DNA of 64,000 nucleotides from Larkinella rosea (GTDB lineage Bacteria; Bacteroidota; Bacteroidia; Cytophagales; Spirosomataceae), in the NCBI RefSeq assembly GCF_003858635.1, contig NZ_RQJO01000009.1, positions 1 through 64,000 on the forward strand, in the 5' to 3' direction. The translations under genes and the position numbers were made by a program. Position 1 is the stretch's first letter. Every line of letters begins with the position of its first letter. Of this stretch, positions 55,151 to 64,000 are shown piece after piece. The notes below the pieces were generated by a model, which saw only the letters and a list, made by a program, of their open reading frames with translations, was not told the origin of the DNA and ran no database searches.

Positions 55151-55996
55151 TTACGGCTTAATGCCCAGCATCAAACTGGCGTTGCCGGTCGAGGTGGTTG
55201 GGAGTTTGCCGTCCCATTTTTCAATCCATTGCTGTTGAATCAACATCGGCGTCAAGGTGCGCTGTTTCAGCGAGTTGGCCTCCGATTCGGCCTGGGCGCT
55301 GATCAACTTTGCCCGGGCGGCTCCCGTGGCGCGGGTAATGGCAATTTCGGCCTGTGCCTTTTCTGATTCGATTTTATTCCGCAGCGCCATTGCGGTTTGA
55401 ACCGCCGTATTTTTGGCATCGATGGCGGCTTGCAGCGAGGGCGGGGGGGTGACGGCTGACGTCAGGCGTTCATAAATAAAACCGTCTTCCCGAAGCGACT
55501 TCCGGAGTTCGGCTTCCACTTTCGCTTCAAACCGGGCGCGCTGGCCCACCAGACTATCCGACTTAAACTCGTTGGTCGTGAGTCGGTACGCATCAAAAAC
55601 CATGTTCCGAATGATGGTCTGTTCCAGCATGGGCAAGGGCCTGCGATACTGCCGGTAAATCTGGGGAACCTTCGTCGGGTCGGGGTGATAAGTCAGCGTG
55701 GGGTCGACCGTAAACGACGCTCCGTCGTTGGTGTTCACAGTAAAAGGTTGGTAGTCAACGGTCTGGGTAAAGGTAGGAAATTCTTCGATTTTGGTGAGCC
55801 AGGGCGTATACCAGACAAAACCAGTCACTTCGGTGATGTCGCTGACGCCCCGGTCGGAGCCCGACATATTAATTTTCAATCCGACGTGCCCGGCATCAAT
55901 CCGGGTGTAGAATCGGCCAATGAACGAGAAAAGGATAAAGAGAAAGAAAACCGCTATGCCAATTGAAATCAGGCGTTTACGATGGGGTGCTTCCAT
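55151..55996 (-). CDS. SPFH/band 7 (prohibitin-like) membrane protein
   Basis: 281 residues. One N-terminal helix (about 8-28) is followed by an SPFH domain (about 30-200: RIDAGHVGLKIN, TVDYQPFTVNTNDG) and a coiled-coil part with ESEKAQAEIAITRATG and AQAESEANSL typical of the family. SPFH proteins form oligomeric membrane rings that influence proteases and membrane domains. The preceding small membrane gene overlaps its start by 20 bases. Confidence 0.92.
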   Translation of the reverse strand: MEAPHRKRLISIGIAVFFLFILFSFIGRFYTRIDAGHVGLKINMSGSDRGVSDITEVTGFVWYTPWLTKIEEFPTFTQTVDYQPFTVNTNDGASFTVDPTLTYHPDPTKVPQIYRQYRRPLPMLEQTIIRNMVFDAYRLTTNEFKSDSLVGQRARFEAKVEAELRKSLREDGFIYERLTSAVTPPPSLQAAIDAKNTAVQTAMALRNKIESEKAQAEIAITRATGAARAKLISAQAESEANSLKQRTLTPMLIQQQWIEKWDGKLPTTSTGNASLMLGIKP

Positions 55997-56195
55997 TGTC
56001 GGGGTTGTGTTTTTTGAGTGGATTGGATTTGAAAAATTTGGTTTCGAGGAGTACTAACCCCCACGAAGCAATCAGCAGAAAGCCTGCCAGATTTAACAGC
56101 GAATTGGACCGGTTCAGCAACGCGAATGTCCAGTTGATCACATAGAAAGTAGCCACCAGCACAAGCAGGTAGCGGGCGATTGATTTCGTATCCAT
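55977..56195 (-). CDS. Small two-helix membrane protein
   Basis: 72 residues from ATG 56195, with two hydrophobic segments (about 7-24 and 34-52) and a polar tail. The ATG at 56195 is preferred to a longer upstream start. Its last 20 bases overlap the start of the SPFH gene, so the two are translated together and the small protein probably associates with the SPFH ring. No family recognised. Confidence 0.6.
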   Translation of the reverse strand: MDTKSIARYLLVLVATFYVINWTFALLNRSNSLLNLAGFLLIASWGLVLLETKFFKSNPLKKHNPDNGSTPS

Positions 56196-56400
56196 TGCGC
56201 AAAAAAGGGTAACGGTTGATTGACGGACAAAAACCGATGATTTAATCAAACGGGCAGCTAATTTACTACTATTCAAGGGGGTTGGAAACATTGTTTTATC
56301 GATGTACCCCCGGAATTATGGACGGCATTTATTCGGGTTGATTGATTGACAGAGGGGAAGATTTCGTTCCCGGCGCGTAAACCGATTCTCGTTATTCACT

Positions 56401-56447
56401 AAAATCACCGAAATCCGTGACGGAAAATCACGGATTTCGGTGATTTT
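56401..56447. terminator. Perfect 20-bp hairpin between divergent genes
   Basis: AAAATCACCGAAATCCGTGA (56401-56420) pairs perfectly with 56428-56447, 7-base loop, T-run on the plus strand. It looks like an intrinsic terminator but lies upstream of both neighbours, which diverge from it. It might terminate an unseen transcript or shape the leader of the right-hand gene. Confidence 0.7.
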
Positions 56448-56527
56448 TTTATGGGCAGCAACCAGGACCTTTGCCGCTTTCAATTCCACACTACTTATAA
56501 AAGATCCGTTTGGCGGATTCAAAAACA

Positions 56528-56947
56528 ATGAAAAAGCACACCCTGCAATTTGCAAAACCACTGTTCCTGACGCTGCTTCTGTCAGCTCCATTTTGCCACG
56601 CCCGGAGCACTGATCCAGACTATGCGAACTCGAACGAGCCTTCATTCGACATCTGTATGTTCATGGGCGCTCATCAGAAAGTAAAACTGAACCTGGCCGT
56701 TCGTCAGGCAAAACCGGTTTCGGTCATTTTGCGGGATGCCAGAAACACCATTATGTACCGGGATTTTCTGAAAAAATCGCCAACGGCTTACCGCTTAAGC
56801 TTCGATTTTGCAGCATCCGAATCCGGCATATACCAGCTTGAAATCAGCGACGGGCAGCGCACGATTGTCCGCCGTGTCGAGGTACTGGAGTTTCCGCCTA
56901 TTGAATCCAGTCGGCACATTGTTTACAACCCGCAAACCAGTAGATAA
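56528..56947 (+). CDS. Small secreted beta protein
   Basis: 139 residues from ATG 56528, signal peptide about 1-26 (ending CHARS). The remaining part is a single beta-sandwich-like domain with KVKLNLAVRQAKPVSVILRD, YRLSFDF and GIYQLEISDG, reminiscent of the sorting-domain fold or DUF3244, but without a clear family match. A good terminator follows at 57032. Function unknown. Confidence 0.65.
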   Translation: MKKHTLQFAKPLFLTLLLSAPFCHARSTDPDYANSNEPSFDICMFMGAHQKVKLNLAVRQAKPVSVILRDARNTIMYRDFLKKSPTAYRLSFDFAASESGIYQLEISDGQRTIVRRVEVLEFPPIESSRHIVYNPQTSR

Positions 56948-57031
56948 GCCGCTGTAAATCCTCCATTTGCCGATTATTTGTCGCAAAGCCGAACATCCCG
57001 GTGAACGGCCCATTCGTTTGATGAATACCAA

Positions 57032-57066
57032 AACAGCCCGGTCGTAGAAAACCGGGCTGTTCTATT
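57032..57066 (+). terminator. Terminator of the small secreted protein gene
   Basis: AACAGCCCGGT (57032-57042) pairs with ACCGGGCTGTT (57051-57061), followed by CTATTTTT. It lies 85 bases after the stop. Confidence 0.85.
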
Positions 57067-57505
57067 TTTGCAATTCTGTCTGAACGGTTTTCACCGTCAA
57101 CGCGCGATCACACGTAATGAGGGGGCCACCAGAGCGCCCAATGCCGGCAAAAATCAACCGGGGATTCGTTACCGGGTGTGGCAATCGGTCTCCTTTTTTT
57201 CTTAAGCGCCCTAAACCGGATTACCCGTTCCCGGAATGGCGTGGATACAATAATCTTCATGAGTATTTGTTGTTGATAAAGGAACGGGAAAGACCGTTCC
57301 TCCGGCAAAATTCACCGGTTCCACGCTCCGTGTCAAAATAAGATGGGCCGAAACGGGAAAAGGAAGGCTTGAAGCGAGCGAAAGCCGGTTTTGGGTCATT
57401 GGCCCTGAATGGGATTTGAACCGGTTTTGTTCGTATTTTGGACAATGCACCGGTAGGCATCGAATGTCTCGATGCCTCACTACCCGGTATGAACGACCGA
57501 TTCAG
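57067..57505. other. Intergenic region before the HAD gene
   Basis: No gene is supported. Frames in this stretch have no protein-like composition. A weak promoter-like TTG and TATTTTG pair is seen about 70 bases upstream of the HAD start. Confidence 0.4.
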
Positions 57506-58147
57506 ATGAACTACAAACTGGTTATTTTCGATTTTGACGGCACGCTGGCCGATACATTTCCCTATTTCCTGCGGACGATCAATACCCTGGCTGCGACCTA
57601 TCATTTCAGCCCCATTAATCCCGATGATGTCGATCAGCTGCGTGGGATGGATGCGCGTCAGCTGATGAAAAATGCCCGGGTGCCGCTCTGGAAAATACCA
57701 CTCATTGCCAATGCCTTTATTCGTCAGATGGGCCAGGACATTGGGCAAATCCGGTTGTTTGAAGGCATGGCGGATTTGCTGGAACAGTTGTCGAAGCAGG
57801 GCGTTCGGCTGGCCATTGTCAGTTCCAATTCGGAAGCCAACATCCGCCGGGTTCTTGGCCCGGAAACCGCAGCCCTCATTACGCACTACGGGTGCGGATC
57901 ATCTCTTTTCGGGAAACAGCACAAGTTCAGGAAAACGATGGAGCATTGTGGGGTTAAGCCCGGCGAAACGCTTTGCATCGGCGATGAAATCCGGGATATC
58001 GAAGCGGCAAGAGGGGCTGCCGTGGCATTCGGGGCAGTTTCCTGGGGGTATACCCGCGTTGATGTGTTGCAGGGGCATCCCGGCATTCATGTGTTTTATA
58101 CCCCGGAGGGTATTGCCCGGACGGTGCTGGGCGAAACCGGTCGATGA
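57506..58147 (+). CDS. HAD-superfamily phosphatase (Gph/PGP-like)
   Basis: 213 residues from ATG 57506 (the open frame extends upstream without a better start). Motif I is DFDGTLADT (nucleophile and acid-base Asp), motif II is IVSSN (Ser), motif III Lys is in the FGKQHKFRK region, and motif IV is GDEIRDIEAA. A helical cap sits between motifs I and II, as in phosphoglycolate phosphatases and pyrophosphatase PpaX. Substrate unknown. Confidence 0.9.
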   Translation: MNYKLVIFDFDGTLADTFPYFLRTINTLAATYHFSPINPDDVDQLRGMDARQLMKNARVPLWKIPLIANAFIRQMGQDIGQIRLFEGMADLLEQLSKQGVRLAIVSSNSEANIRRVLGPETAALITHYGCGSSLFGKQHKFRKTMEHCGVKPGETLCIGDEIRDIEAARGAAVAFGAVSWGYTRVDVLQGHPGIHVFYTPEGIARTVLGETGR

Positions 58148-58390
58148 GCGGTTTTTCGAAAAATAGTTCGAAGGAAAGCGGGCCATTCATAACTAACCTG
58201 CTGGTTGGGTTGTTATCGGTAAATCGGGATTGCGCCAAAGGGTAACGACGGAAGGACGTAAAATAAGTAGGCAACAACACCGCCGATTCGTGAAGAGAGT
58301 CAGGTCCAAAGGAAGTAATGAAATAGTCTGTAGTGGAGTGAAATCAGTAAAACAATAGATGTTGTTACTTTAATAAAAGTAAGCCAGAGC

Positions 58391-61300
58391 TTGTCACCCG
58401 TTTTGCATAGGCCGATTATTTCTACCTTTCGATTTTTGTTTTTTCTGTTAACCACCCTGCCTGCATCCGGTCGGCTGTGGGCTCAGGATTTTCGCTTACC
58501 CAAACCCGGACAGATTACGGACCGGGAGGGGTTACCGCAAGCCTTCGTACCCTCGATTCTTCAGGATAAACAAGGTTTCATTTGGGCCGCCACCCGCGAT
58601 GGACTCTGCCGTTACGATGGACACCGGTTCAAAGTGTTTCAACCGGATCCCGACGGAAAACCGTCTATTTCCTTTGCCGGATTGAACCAAATCGAGCTGG
58701 ACCACCAGGGGCGAATCTGGATTGTATCCGACGAGGGCGATATCGATCAGTTCGACCCCCGCACCGAAACGTTTGTCAATCTATCCAGACAACCCGCTTT
58801 CCGCCAATTTACGAAAATAAAAGTGCCGTATCGTCTCACCGCCGACCGAAAGGGTCGACTGTGGCTGATACCACTTGGCAGAGGCATTATTTGCTGGGAT
58901 CTTAAAAAAAAGAAGGGACAATGGTTTTGGCACCAACCCACTCAGTCCGGATCGCTCAGTAGTAATCATGTGACGGATGTGACAGAAGGAGAGGATGGCA
59001 GTATCTGGCTGGCAACCGCCAACGGCCTGAATCGTTTCGATGAAGCCACCCGCAGTTTCACCCACGTACGCCACCAGGTGGGGAATCCCCGGTCATTGCC
59101 GGAAGATTCTTTAGAACGGGTCTACCGCCGACCAACGGGCGAGGTCATGGTTTTTTCCCGGCGCTACCTGACGCTGCTTCAGCCCCGAACCGGCCAGCTC
59201 CGCTCGTATCGGCTGCCCGACCAGGGAGACGAGTGGATGTTTCCTCGAGTGGCGATGAATCGGGAGGGCACCACTTATTTTTCTCAGAACAACATCCTGT
59301 TTCGGTTTACCGATCGGGAGGGGATTCGAGTCATGTCCCGCTGGAAGGAGCTCAACGACGGTTGTAGCAGTTTGCTTCTCGATCGTACGAATGTTTTATG
59401 GATCGGTACTGATGGGGCCGGAATCCGCACGTACGATCTTCAATTAAGTCCATTCCGGACTCGTCGGTACAGCCGCAATTTCTACCAGGATCTGCTTACA
59501 AATGACTCGCTGGGGCTGCCGCCCGTTTCGCGGGCGGCCCAGGCAACGCTGAGCGGTCTGAGCAGTTATAATTTTCGCTCAACCTTCGATGCCCAGGGCC
59601 GCCTGTGGTTTAACGTTGGTGCTTCCGATCTCTACCGGCTGGATCGGAAAACCCGCCAAACCGAGCGGTTTCCACTACCCGTTACCTTTCGCTGGAATGC
59701 CCCCGGCTACATTCCCTGTCCGATGACGACCGATCCGCAGGGCCGAGTTTGGGCGGTTTACGACACCACTGCCTATTTTTTCGATGAGCGAACGAGCCAC
59801 TGGAATCGTTTTCCTTATCCGATACCGAGTCAAATTACCAACCCGATTACGGAACTGGTGATCGATGCGCAGTTTCTCTGGCTGGCGAGTCGATCGGGTG
59901 GGCTCTGGCGGATTGACCGCCGGAGTGGCCAACGGCACCAATTTGTCAATCGTCCGGGTGACCGGGCTACGCTGAGCAGCAATTCACTCTACAGTATTTC
60001 GGCTGATCCTGCCGATCCCAACCGCCTGTGGATCGGGACCTTTGGCAGTGGGCTTTGCCTGTTTGATAAACAAACCGGGCGGGTTCGGCGGTTTAGCAAA
60101 TCCGACGGTTTGCCCAACAATGTGGTGTATTCGGTGAAACCGGATCGGTACGGTTATCTGTGGATGGGAACCAATAAAGGGCTCTGCCGGATGAATCGCC
60201 GGACCTTCACGACCCAGACCTTTACCCGGGATGATGGAATTATGGCCGACGAGTTTAACAGCTACCACTACGTCCAGTTTCCCGATGGCAAAATTTTGAT
60301 GGGCGGGCTGGAGGGCTTCACGTCTTTTTATCCGCAGCAGATCGGGCAGGATACCTTTGCTCCACCCATCGAACTGACCGAACTGGAAGTCAACAACCAG
60401 ATCATTCAGCCGGATTTTCCGGGCACCAGCCTCATCGATACGGTCGCTGCCCAAAACCGCTCTCTCCTGGGCGAGTTACCGATTCAGGCCACGAATCAAC
60501 TGACGCTGGCGTACAATCAGAATTACCTGACCATTCGATTCGCGGCCCTGCAATTCAATCAACCCACCAAAAACCGGTATCGCTACCGCCTGGCGGGGCT
60601 GGAAACCAACTGGAAGCAGGTTGATCGACCCGAAGCGATTTATACCAATTTACCACCGGGGAATTACACTCTGCTGCTGAATGCCTCCAACACCTCGGGG
60701 AACTGGAGCCGCCACGTGCGCAAACTGGCGATTATGATTCAGCCCCCCTTTTGGGCCACCTGGTGGGCCTTTGGGTTGTATTTCCTGATGGGTTTGAGCC
60801 TGGCCTGGGGTCTTCTTCAGATTTACCTGAATCGGCTGCGGTTACAGCAGGACATTCAGTTGCGGCAAAAGGAGGCCGATCAGCTACGGGCCGTCGATGC
60901 GGTCAAAACGAACTTCTTTACCAACATCACCCACGAGTTCCGGACGCCCCTGACGCTGATTTTGGGACCGACCGAACAAATGCTGGAAAGCAAACTCGAT
61001 ACCGCTAACCAGCGCCGGGCTTCGGTGGTGGAACAACAGGCGCGTCACCTCCTGGGGCTCATCAATCAGTTGATGGATTTGTCCAGGCTGGAAGCCAGTG
61101 TCATGCCCATTCATGAATCCAGGGGAAATCTGACCGAATCCGTCGGGCGGTGGGTGCAGCCTTTTAGCGATCAGGCAACCGCTCAGGGGCTTAACCTGAG
61201 GTTTCATTCGGAAGTCGAAGGTGATTATTGGTTTGATGCCGACAAGCTGGAACGGATTGTTTATAACCTGACTTCCAACGCATTAAAGTTTACGAAAACC

Positions 61301-62428
61301 GGCACCATTACGGTTTCGCTGGAAAACGCTTCGGGCCAAATCCGGCTGAGGGTGGCCGATACCGGAATCGGTATGGAAGCCGATCAGCTGCCCCATATTT
61401 TCGACCGGTTTTATCAGGTGAATGAGTCGGCTGCCACACCGGGTACGGGAATTGGCCTGGCGCTGGTTCAGGAACTGGTTCAGTTGCAGGGTGGACGCGT
61501 TTCTGTGGAGAGCCAGCCCAATCAGGGAACGACGTTCGTGGTTCTGTTGCCGTATCGCCGGGTTGACGTGCAGGATCATCAGCCGGACAAGACCGAACTA
61601 AGTCACCGGAATAGCGAGGCCGATGCCTGGACGACAGAGGAAGAAACCGTCGATCCCCGCGTGCTGATCGTGGAAGATAACCATGAGCTGGCCCAGTTCA
61701 TGGCCGACAGTCTGCCGGAACACTACCGCATTCGGCGGGCATTTAGCGGACGCGATGGACTGGATCAGGCTTTGGCGTATTTGCCCGATCTCATTATTTC
61801 GGACGTAATGATGCCCGTACCGAACGGGCCGGAAATGGACGGTTTTGCGCTTTGCAGCCAGTTGAAAACCGACCTGCGCACCAGCCATATCCCGGTGATT
61901 CTGCTAACGGCCAAATCCTCGGTCGAAAACCGGGTGGCTGGTCTTTCGATGGGGGCGGACGATTACCTGACCAAACCCTTTCGGGTGTCGGAACTCCAGC
62001 TTCGGGTCCGCAATCAGCTGGTCAGTAAACAACGGCAGCGGGCGTGGGTGCGGGCCAATCTCCTCCATCCGAATCCACCTTCGGCGCAGCCGGAAGCGGT
62101 TGCTGAGCCTGCCGATCCGTTCCTGACCCGACTCTATGAACTGCTGGACGCGAACCTGAGCGACTCGCAGTTTGGTACCGAGCAAATGATGGCAGAACTG
62201 GGCATGAGCCGGACCAATCTATTCCGGAAAGTAAAAGCGTTGACCGATCTGTCGGCGAATGATCTGCTGCGTAATTACCGGCTCAAACGGGCCGCTCAAC
62301 TCCTGCGGGCGGGCCAGAGTGTCAATCAGGCCGCCTACCAGGTGGGTTTTACCAGCCCGGCTTATTTCAGCAAATGTTTCCGGGAGCTTTACCAGCTCAC
62401 GCCCCGCGAATTTGCTGCTCAATCCTGA
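58391..62428 (+). CDS. Hybrid two-component sensor with periplasmic propeller and AraC output
   Basis: 1345 residues. From TTG 58391 a signal peptide (about 1-31) leads to a two-part beta-propeller of Reg_prop blades (about 35-700; repeated LWIGT-GLC motifs), a Y_Y_Y domain (about 723-785), a single helix (about 787-810), HisKA with phosphorylated H848 (THEFRTPL), HATPase with NLTSNALKF, DTGIGM and GTGIGLAL, a receiver with phospho-acceptor D1138, and a C-terminal AraC helix-turn-helix. This is the HTCS type that in Bacteroidota senses glycan pieces and activates polysaccharide loci. No SusC/SusD genes are within the window. Confidence 0.95.
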   Translation: MSPVLHRPIISTFRFLFFLLTTLPASGRLWAQDFRLPKPGQITDREGLPQAFVPSILQDKQGFIWAATRDGLCRYDGHRFKVFQPDPDGKPSISFAGLNQIELDHQGRIWIVSDEGDIDQFDPRTETFVNLSRQPAFRQFTKIKVPYRLTADRKGRLWLIPLGRGIICWDLKKKKGQWFWHQPTQSGSLSSNHVTDVTEGEDGSIWLATANGLNRFDEATRSFTHVRHQVGNPRSLPEDSLERVYRRPTGEVMVFSRRYLTLLQPRTGQLRSYRLPDQGDEWMFPRVAMNREGTTYFSQNNILFRFTDREGIRVMSRWKELNDGCSSLLLDRTNVLWIGTDGAGIRTYDLQLSPFRTRRYSRNFYQDLLTNDSLGLPPVSRAAQATLSGLSSYNFRSTFDAQGRLWFNVGASDLYRLDRKTRQTERFPLPVTFRWNAPGYIPCPMTTDPQGRVWAVYDTTAYFFDERTSHWNRFPYPIPSQITNPITELVIDAQFLWLASRSGGLWRIDRRSGQRHQFVNRPGDRATLSSNSLYSISADPADPNRLWIGTFGSGLCLFDKQTGRVRRFSKSDGLPNNVVYSVKPDRYGYLWMGTNKGLCRMNRRTFTTQTFTRDDGIMADEFNSYHYVQFPDGKILMGGLEGFTSFYPQQIGQDTFAPPIELTELEVNNQIIQPDFPGTSLIDTVAAQNRSLLGELPIQATNQLTLAYNQNYLTIRFAALQFNQPTKNRYRYRLAGLETNWKQVDRPEAIYTNLPPGNYTLLLNASNTSGNWSRHVRKLAIMIQPPFWATWWAFGLYFLMGLSLAWGLLQIYLNRLRLQQDIQLRQKEADQLRAVDAVKTNFFTNITHEFRTPLTLILGPTEQMLESKLDTANQRRASVVEQQARHLLGLINQLMDLSRLEASVMPIHESRGNLTESVGRWVQPFSDQATAQGLNLRFHSEVEGDYWFDADKLERIVYNLTSNALKFTKTGTITVSLENASGQIRLRVADTGIGMEADQLPHIFDRFYQVNESAATPGTGIGLALVQELVQLQGGRVSVESQPNQGTTFVVLLPYRRVDVQDHQPDKTELSHRNSEADAWTTEEETVDPRVLIVEDNHELAQFMADSLPEHYRIRRAFSGRDGLDQALAYLPDLIISDVMMPVPNGPEMDGFALCSQLKTDLRTSHIPVILLTAKSSVENRVAGLSMGADDYLTKPFRVSELQLRVRNQLVSKQRQRAWVRANLLHPNPPSAQPEAVAEPADPFLTRLYELLDANLSDSQFGTEQMMAELGMSRTNLFRKVKALTDLSANDLLRNYRLKRAAQLLRAGQSVNQAAYQVGFTSPAYFSKCFRELYQLTPREFAAQS

Positions 62429-62753
62429 TCAGGCCCTGTTTTTTGCCTGAATTCCCTTTTTGCCACCTTTTATCGACAACTGATCGGTTCTGGAACCTGG
62501 TGTTTACCATTGTGAACGCATTTGCGTCGCTGAATGGGCTGTTCAGCACCGCCAAAACCGTTGGACTGCAAAGCGGTATCGATTCAGGTCCAGCCAGCGG
62601 ACCTGCTGTTGTTGCGGATCAAAAAACGTACGGATGAAGGTCTTGAAACCGTAAGGTTTTCTGGTTTAATGATCACCCCAGGCTGGATCTCCGGGCTAGG
62701 GTATTTTTTACATGGGCGGTTTTTTCTCTGTATCTGGCATCAAAAAGAAAACA

Positions 62754-62778
62754 AACCCGGCCTTACGAAGACCGGGTT
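62754..62778 (-). terminator. Orphan GC-rich hairpin
   Basis: AACCCGG(C)CTT pairs with AAG(A)CCGGGTT; the minus strand continues into TGTTTTCTTTTTG. No minus-strand gene precedes it in the window. Confidence 0.45.
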
Positions 62779-62865
62779 GTCGAAACATCCTCTGTTTTAC
62801 TCTCGTTACTACGTACGCGTTTGACTTCGTTTGTGATGAGCTGGTGATCAGTTCAGCTCGCTGTC

Positions 62866-62931
62866 ACAAACCTAGCGAGTGCAACGGCGATAAACGATAA
62901 CACTTGTTCCAAATACCATAACGGCTGTTCC
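62866..62931 (-). repeat. Left arm of a 66-bp inverted repeat
   Basis: Read on the minus strand it contains two tandem 21-base units starting GGAACAGCCGTTATGGT and GGAACAAGTGTTATCGT, then a shared ACTCGCTAGGTTTGT end. It matches 63170-63235 at 53 of 66 positions without gaps. Confidence 0.7.
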
Positions 62932-63169
62932 AAATGCCCCGATCAATCTCTGAAATGACTAGAAAACAAGTGAAAGGGGCGGTTTTTGAATCTCCCAATT
63001 GGGAAAAGGCCATCGGGCTTCCATGAGATGTCGAAACCCGGAACTGCCTATCCGCAAAAGAAACGGTTTGGGAAAACCGCAAATAGTGTGTTGGGAACCT
63101 GTTGGCATGATCCCTGCGAACCGGTTACGAGCAATCAATCAACCGTTTTGCCGACTTTTTATCCGGCCT

Positions 63170-63235
63170 GGAACAGGCGTTATGGTTTTTGGAACAGCCG
63201 TTATCGTCGGTTGCTGATGTACTCACTAGGTTTGT
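63170..63235 (+). repeat. Right arm of a 66-bp inverted repeat
   Basis: Two tandem 21-base units starting GGAACAGGCGTTATGGT and GGAACAGCCGTTATCGT, then ACTCACTAGGTTTGT. Partner of 62866-62931. Confidence 0.7.
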
Positions 63236-63266
63236 ATTCGATCGTTTTCCCAAACCCCTTAACGCC

Positions 63267-63518
63267 ATGTTCCTCTATTTTTCCCTTACGACTTCCGATC
63301 GTTCAGTCAACAACCCCTGTGTTTGTTGTGCGGAATTTGATATCCAACTGGAAGTGTTAAACAGCTTTGTCGCCCTTGGTAACGTTCTCTCATCCGCTTA
63401 CCTGATCGACGATGATGGCACGCGAATTGACCTGCCCGTAGGTGCTTTTGATGGCTTACCCGTCGGCGACCTCATGCGAAATTTGACGAAGGAGTATCAA
63501 CAACTATTGCGTGCCTAA
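63267..63518 (+). CDS. Small hypothetical protein
   Basis: 83 residues from ATG 63267. Composition looks protein-like and acidic at the centre: a beta start with CVCC, then YLIDDDGTRIDLPVGAFDGLPVGDLM and a helical tail. No family recognised. It starts 32 bases beyond the inverted repeat arm. Confidence 0.5.
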   Translation: MFLYFSLTTSDRSVNNPCVCCAEFDIQLEVLNSFVALGNVLSSAYLIDDDGTRIDLPVGAFDGLPVGDLMRNLTKEYQQLLRA

Positions 63519-64000
63519 AATGGGTTATATCAACTCGTTTCAACAATTAAGGGGCAATAGTTTGCCGTTCTGTTTTGCCAATAGAGCGGTGACGCTTTTT
63601 CCGGGAAATGCCTTCTCCAATCCTAGCCACATGCAATAGATTATTGGTCATGACAGGGCCGGGAATTCGGTTGGTTGTTGGTAAACCGGTTTCGTCGGAT
63701 CAACGGCATCCGATTAATCGCCGAACCGAAACCGCTGCCGCCCGTTCCGGTTTTGGAGTCTGCCCTAAATGTCGTATTTTTCAATTCAAACTACTTTTTA
63801 TGGGTCTATTTCTACTAATCAGCGTCGTTTTTGGAATTAGCGGACTGACTATTTGTATCCAAAACAGTTCTGCGCGCCCAGGTGCCTGCCCTTAACGGGG
63901 CGTGGACGCCTGGTTGCATCTTCTGACACCGTTCGGTACGATTCGTAACCCGTTTATCCATGCATTTTTTAAATCGTAGGGAAAAAATAAATGAAAAAAG
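63519..64000. other. Right edge, no gene called
   Basis: A 95-codon plus-strand frame (63608-63895) has a hydrophobic end (LLFMGLFLLISVVFG) but lacks protein-like composition elsewhere. Nothing else is supported. Confidence 0.4.

Larger units (their letters stand above)
62429..63266. other. Gene-free region with inverted repeat element
   Basis: Nothing convincing is encoded. A hairpin (AACCCGGCCTT / AAGACCGGGTT) stands at 62754-62778, with a T-rich side on the minus strand. Two arms of a 66-bp inverted repeat (62866-62931 and 63170-63235) enclose 238 bases. Confidence 0.5.

Noticed and set aside
63608-63895. 95-codon frame at the right edge
   Set aside because: Only the end is hydrophobic; the remainder is unlike a real protein and no promoter or family supports it.

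Overview
The window looks like the chromosome of a member of the Bacteroidota, most likely order Cytophagales and close to Spirosoma or Larkinella (inference from gene families; no database search was possible). Supporting signs are type IX secretion (T9SS) cargo with C-terminal sorting domains, a T9SS plug-type protein, a DUF3276 protein, a hybrid two-component system with a periplasmic propeller, and promoters of the Bacteroidota type (TTTG, about 20 bases, TAnnTTTG) in front of several genes.

Layout. 1-4.7 kb is a probable accessory block: a single-chain type IIL (MmeI-like) restriction-modification enzyme, a doubtful small gene, and a tRNA-Thr(CGT) with its terminator at the block's right edge. 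4.8-20.3 kb is mostly housekeeping: an ABC-F ATPase, a broken DUF3667 gene, a bestrophin, the T9SS plug protein, a serine hydrolase lipoprotein, a LytTR regulator, ychF, a DUF3276 protein, an RlpA-like protein, a DUF58 protein, a TlpA-type thioredoxin lipid/envelope protein, an ElyC/YdcF-like protein, pfkA and a PAP2 phosphatase. 20.4-32 kb is a surface-polysaccharide cluster in which glycosyltransferases and SAM methyltransferases alternate, with wecB, a flippase and a FemAB/GNAT-like transferase. 33.1-35.4 kb holds a NodU-type carbamoyltransferase with an SxtJ-like membrane partner.

35.4-39.5 kb is a complete SAM-I riboswitch with promoter, metH and terminator. 39.6-40.5 kb is a PadR regulator with a membrane protein that carries the Bacteroidota TonB-type AYGAY motif. 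40.6-45.3 kb holds a GH10 xylanase lipoprotein, a NarL-type response regulator and a membrane-bound nucleotide-sugar dehydratase. 45.4-55 kb is rich in surface proteins: a T9SS cargo protein, a 1293-residue protein with thrombospondin type-3 calcium repeats, and a beta-helix T9SS protein with a duplicated module. 55.1-64 kb has a two-gene SPFH unit, a small secreted protein, a HAD phosphatase, a 1345-residue hybrid sensor kinase and a small hypothetical gene.

Common threads are envelope construction (polysaccharide synthesis, methylation, carbamoylation, flipping) and export of large adhesin-like proteins. Unusual features include long mirrored intergenic dyads built from short words, a 66-bp inverted repeat pair near the right end, recurring AT-rich operator-like words upstream of surface genes, and a 23-codon reading frame coupled by ATGA overlaps on both sides. 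I did not find a clear undescribed multi-gene defence or mobile system; the best leads are listed as findings.
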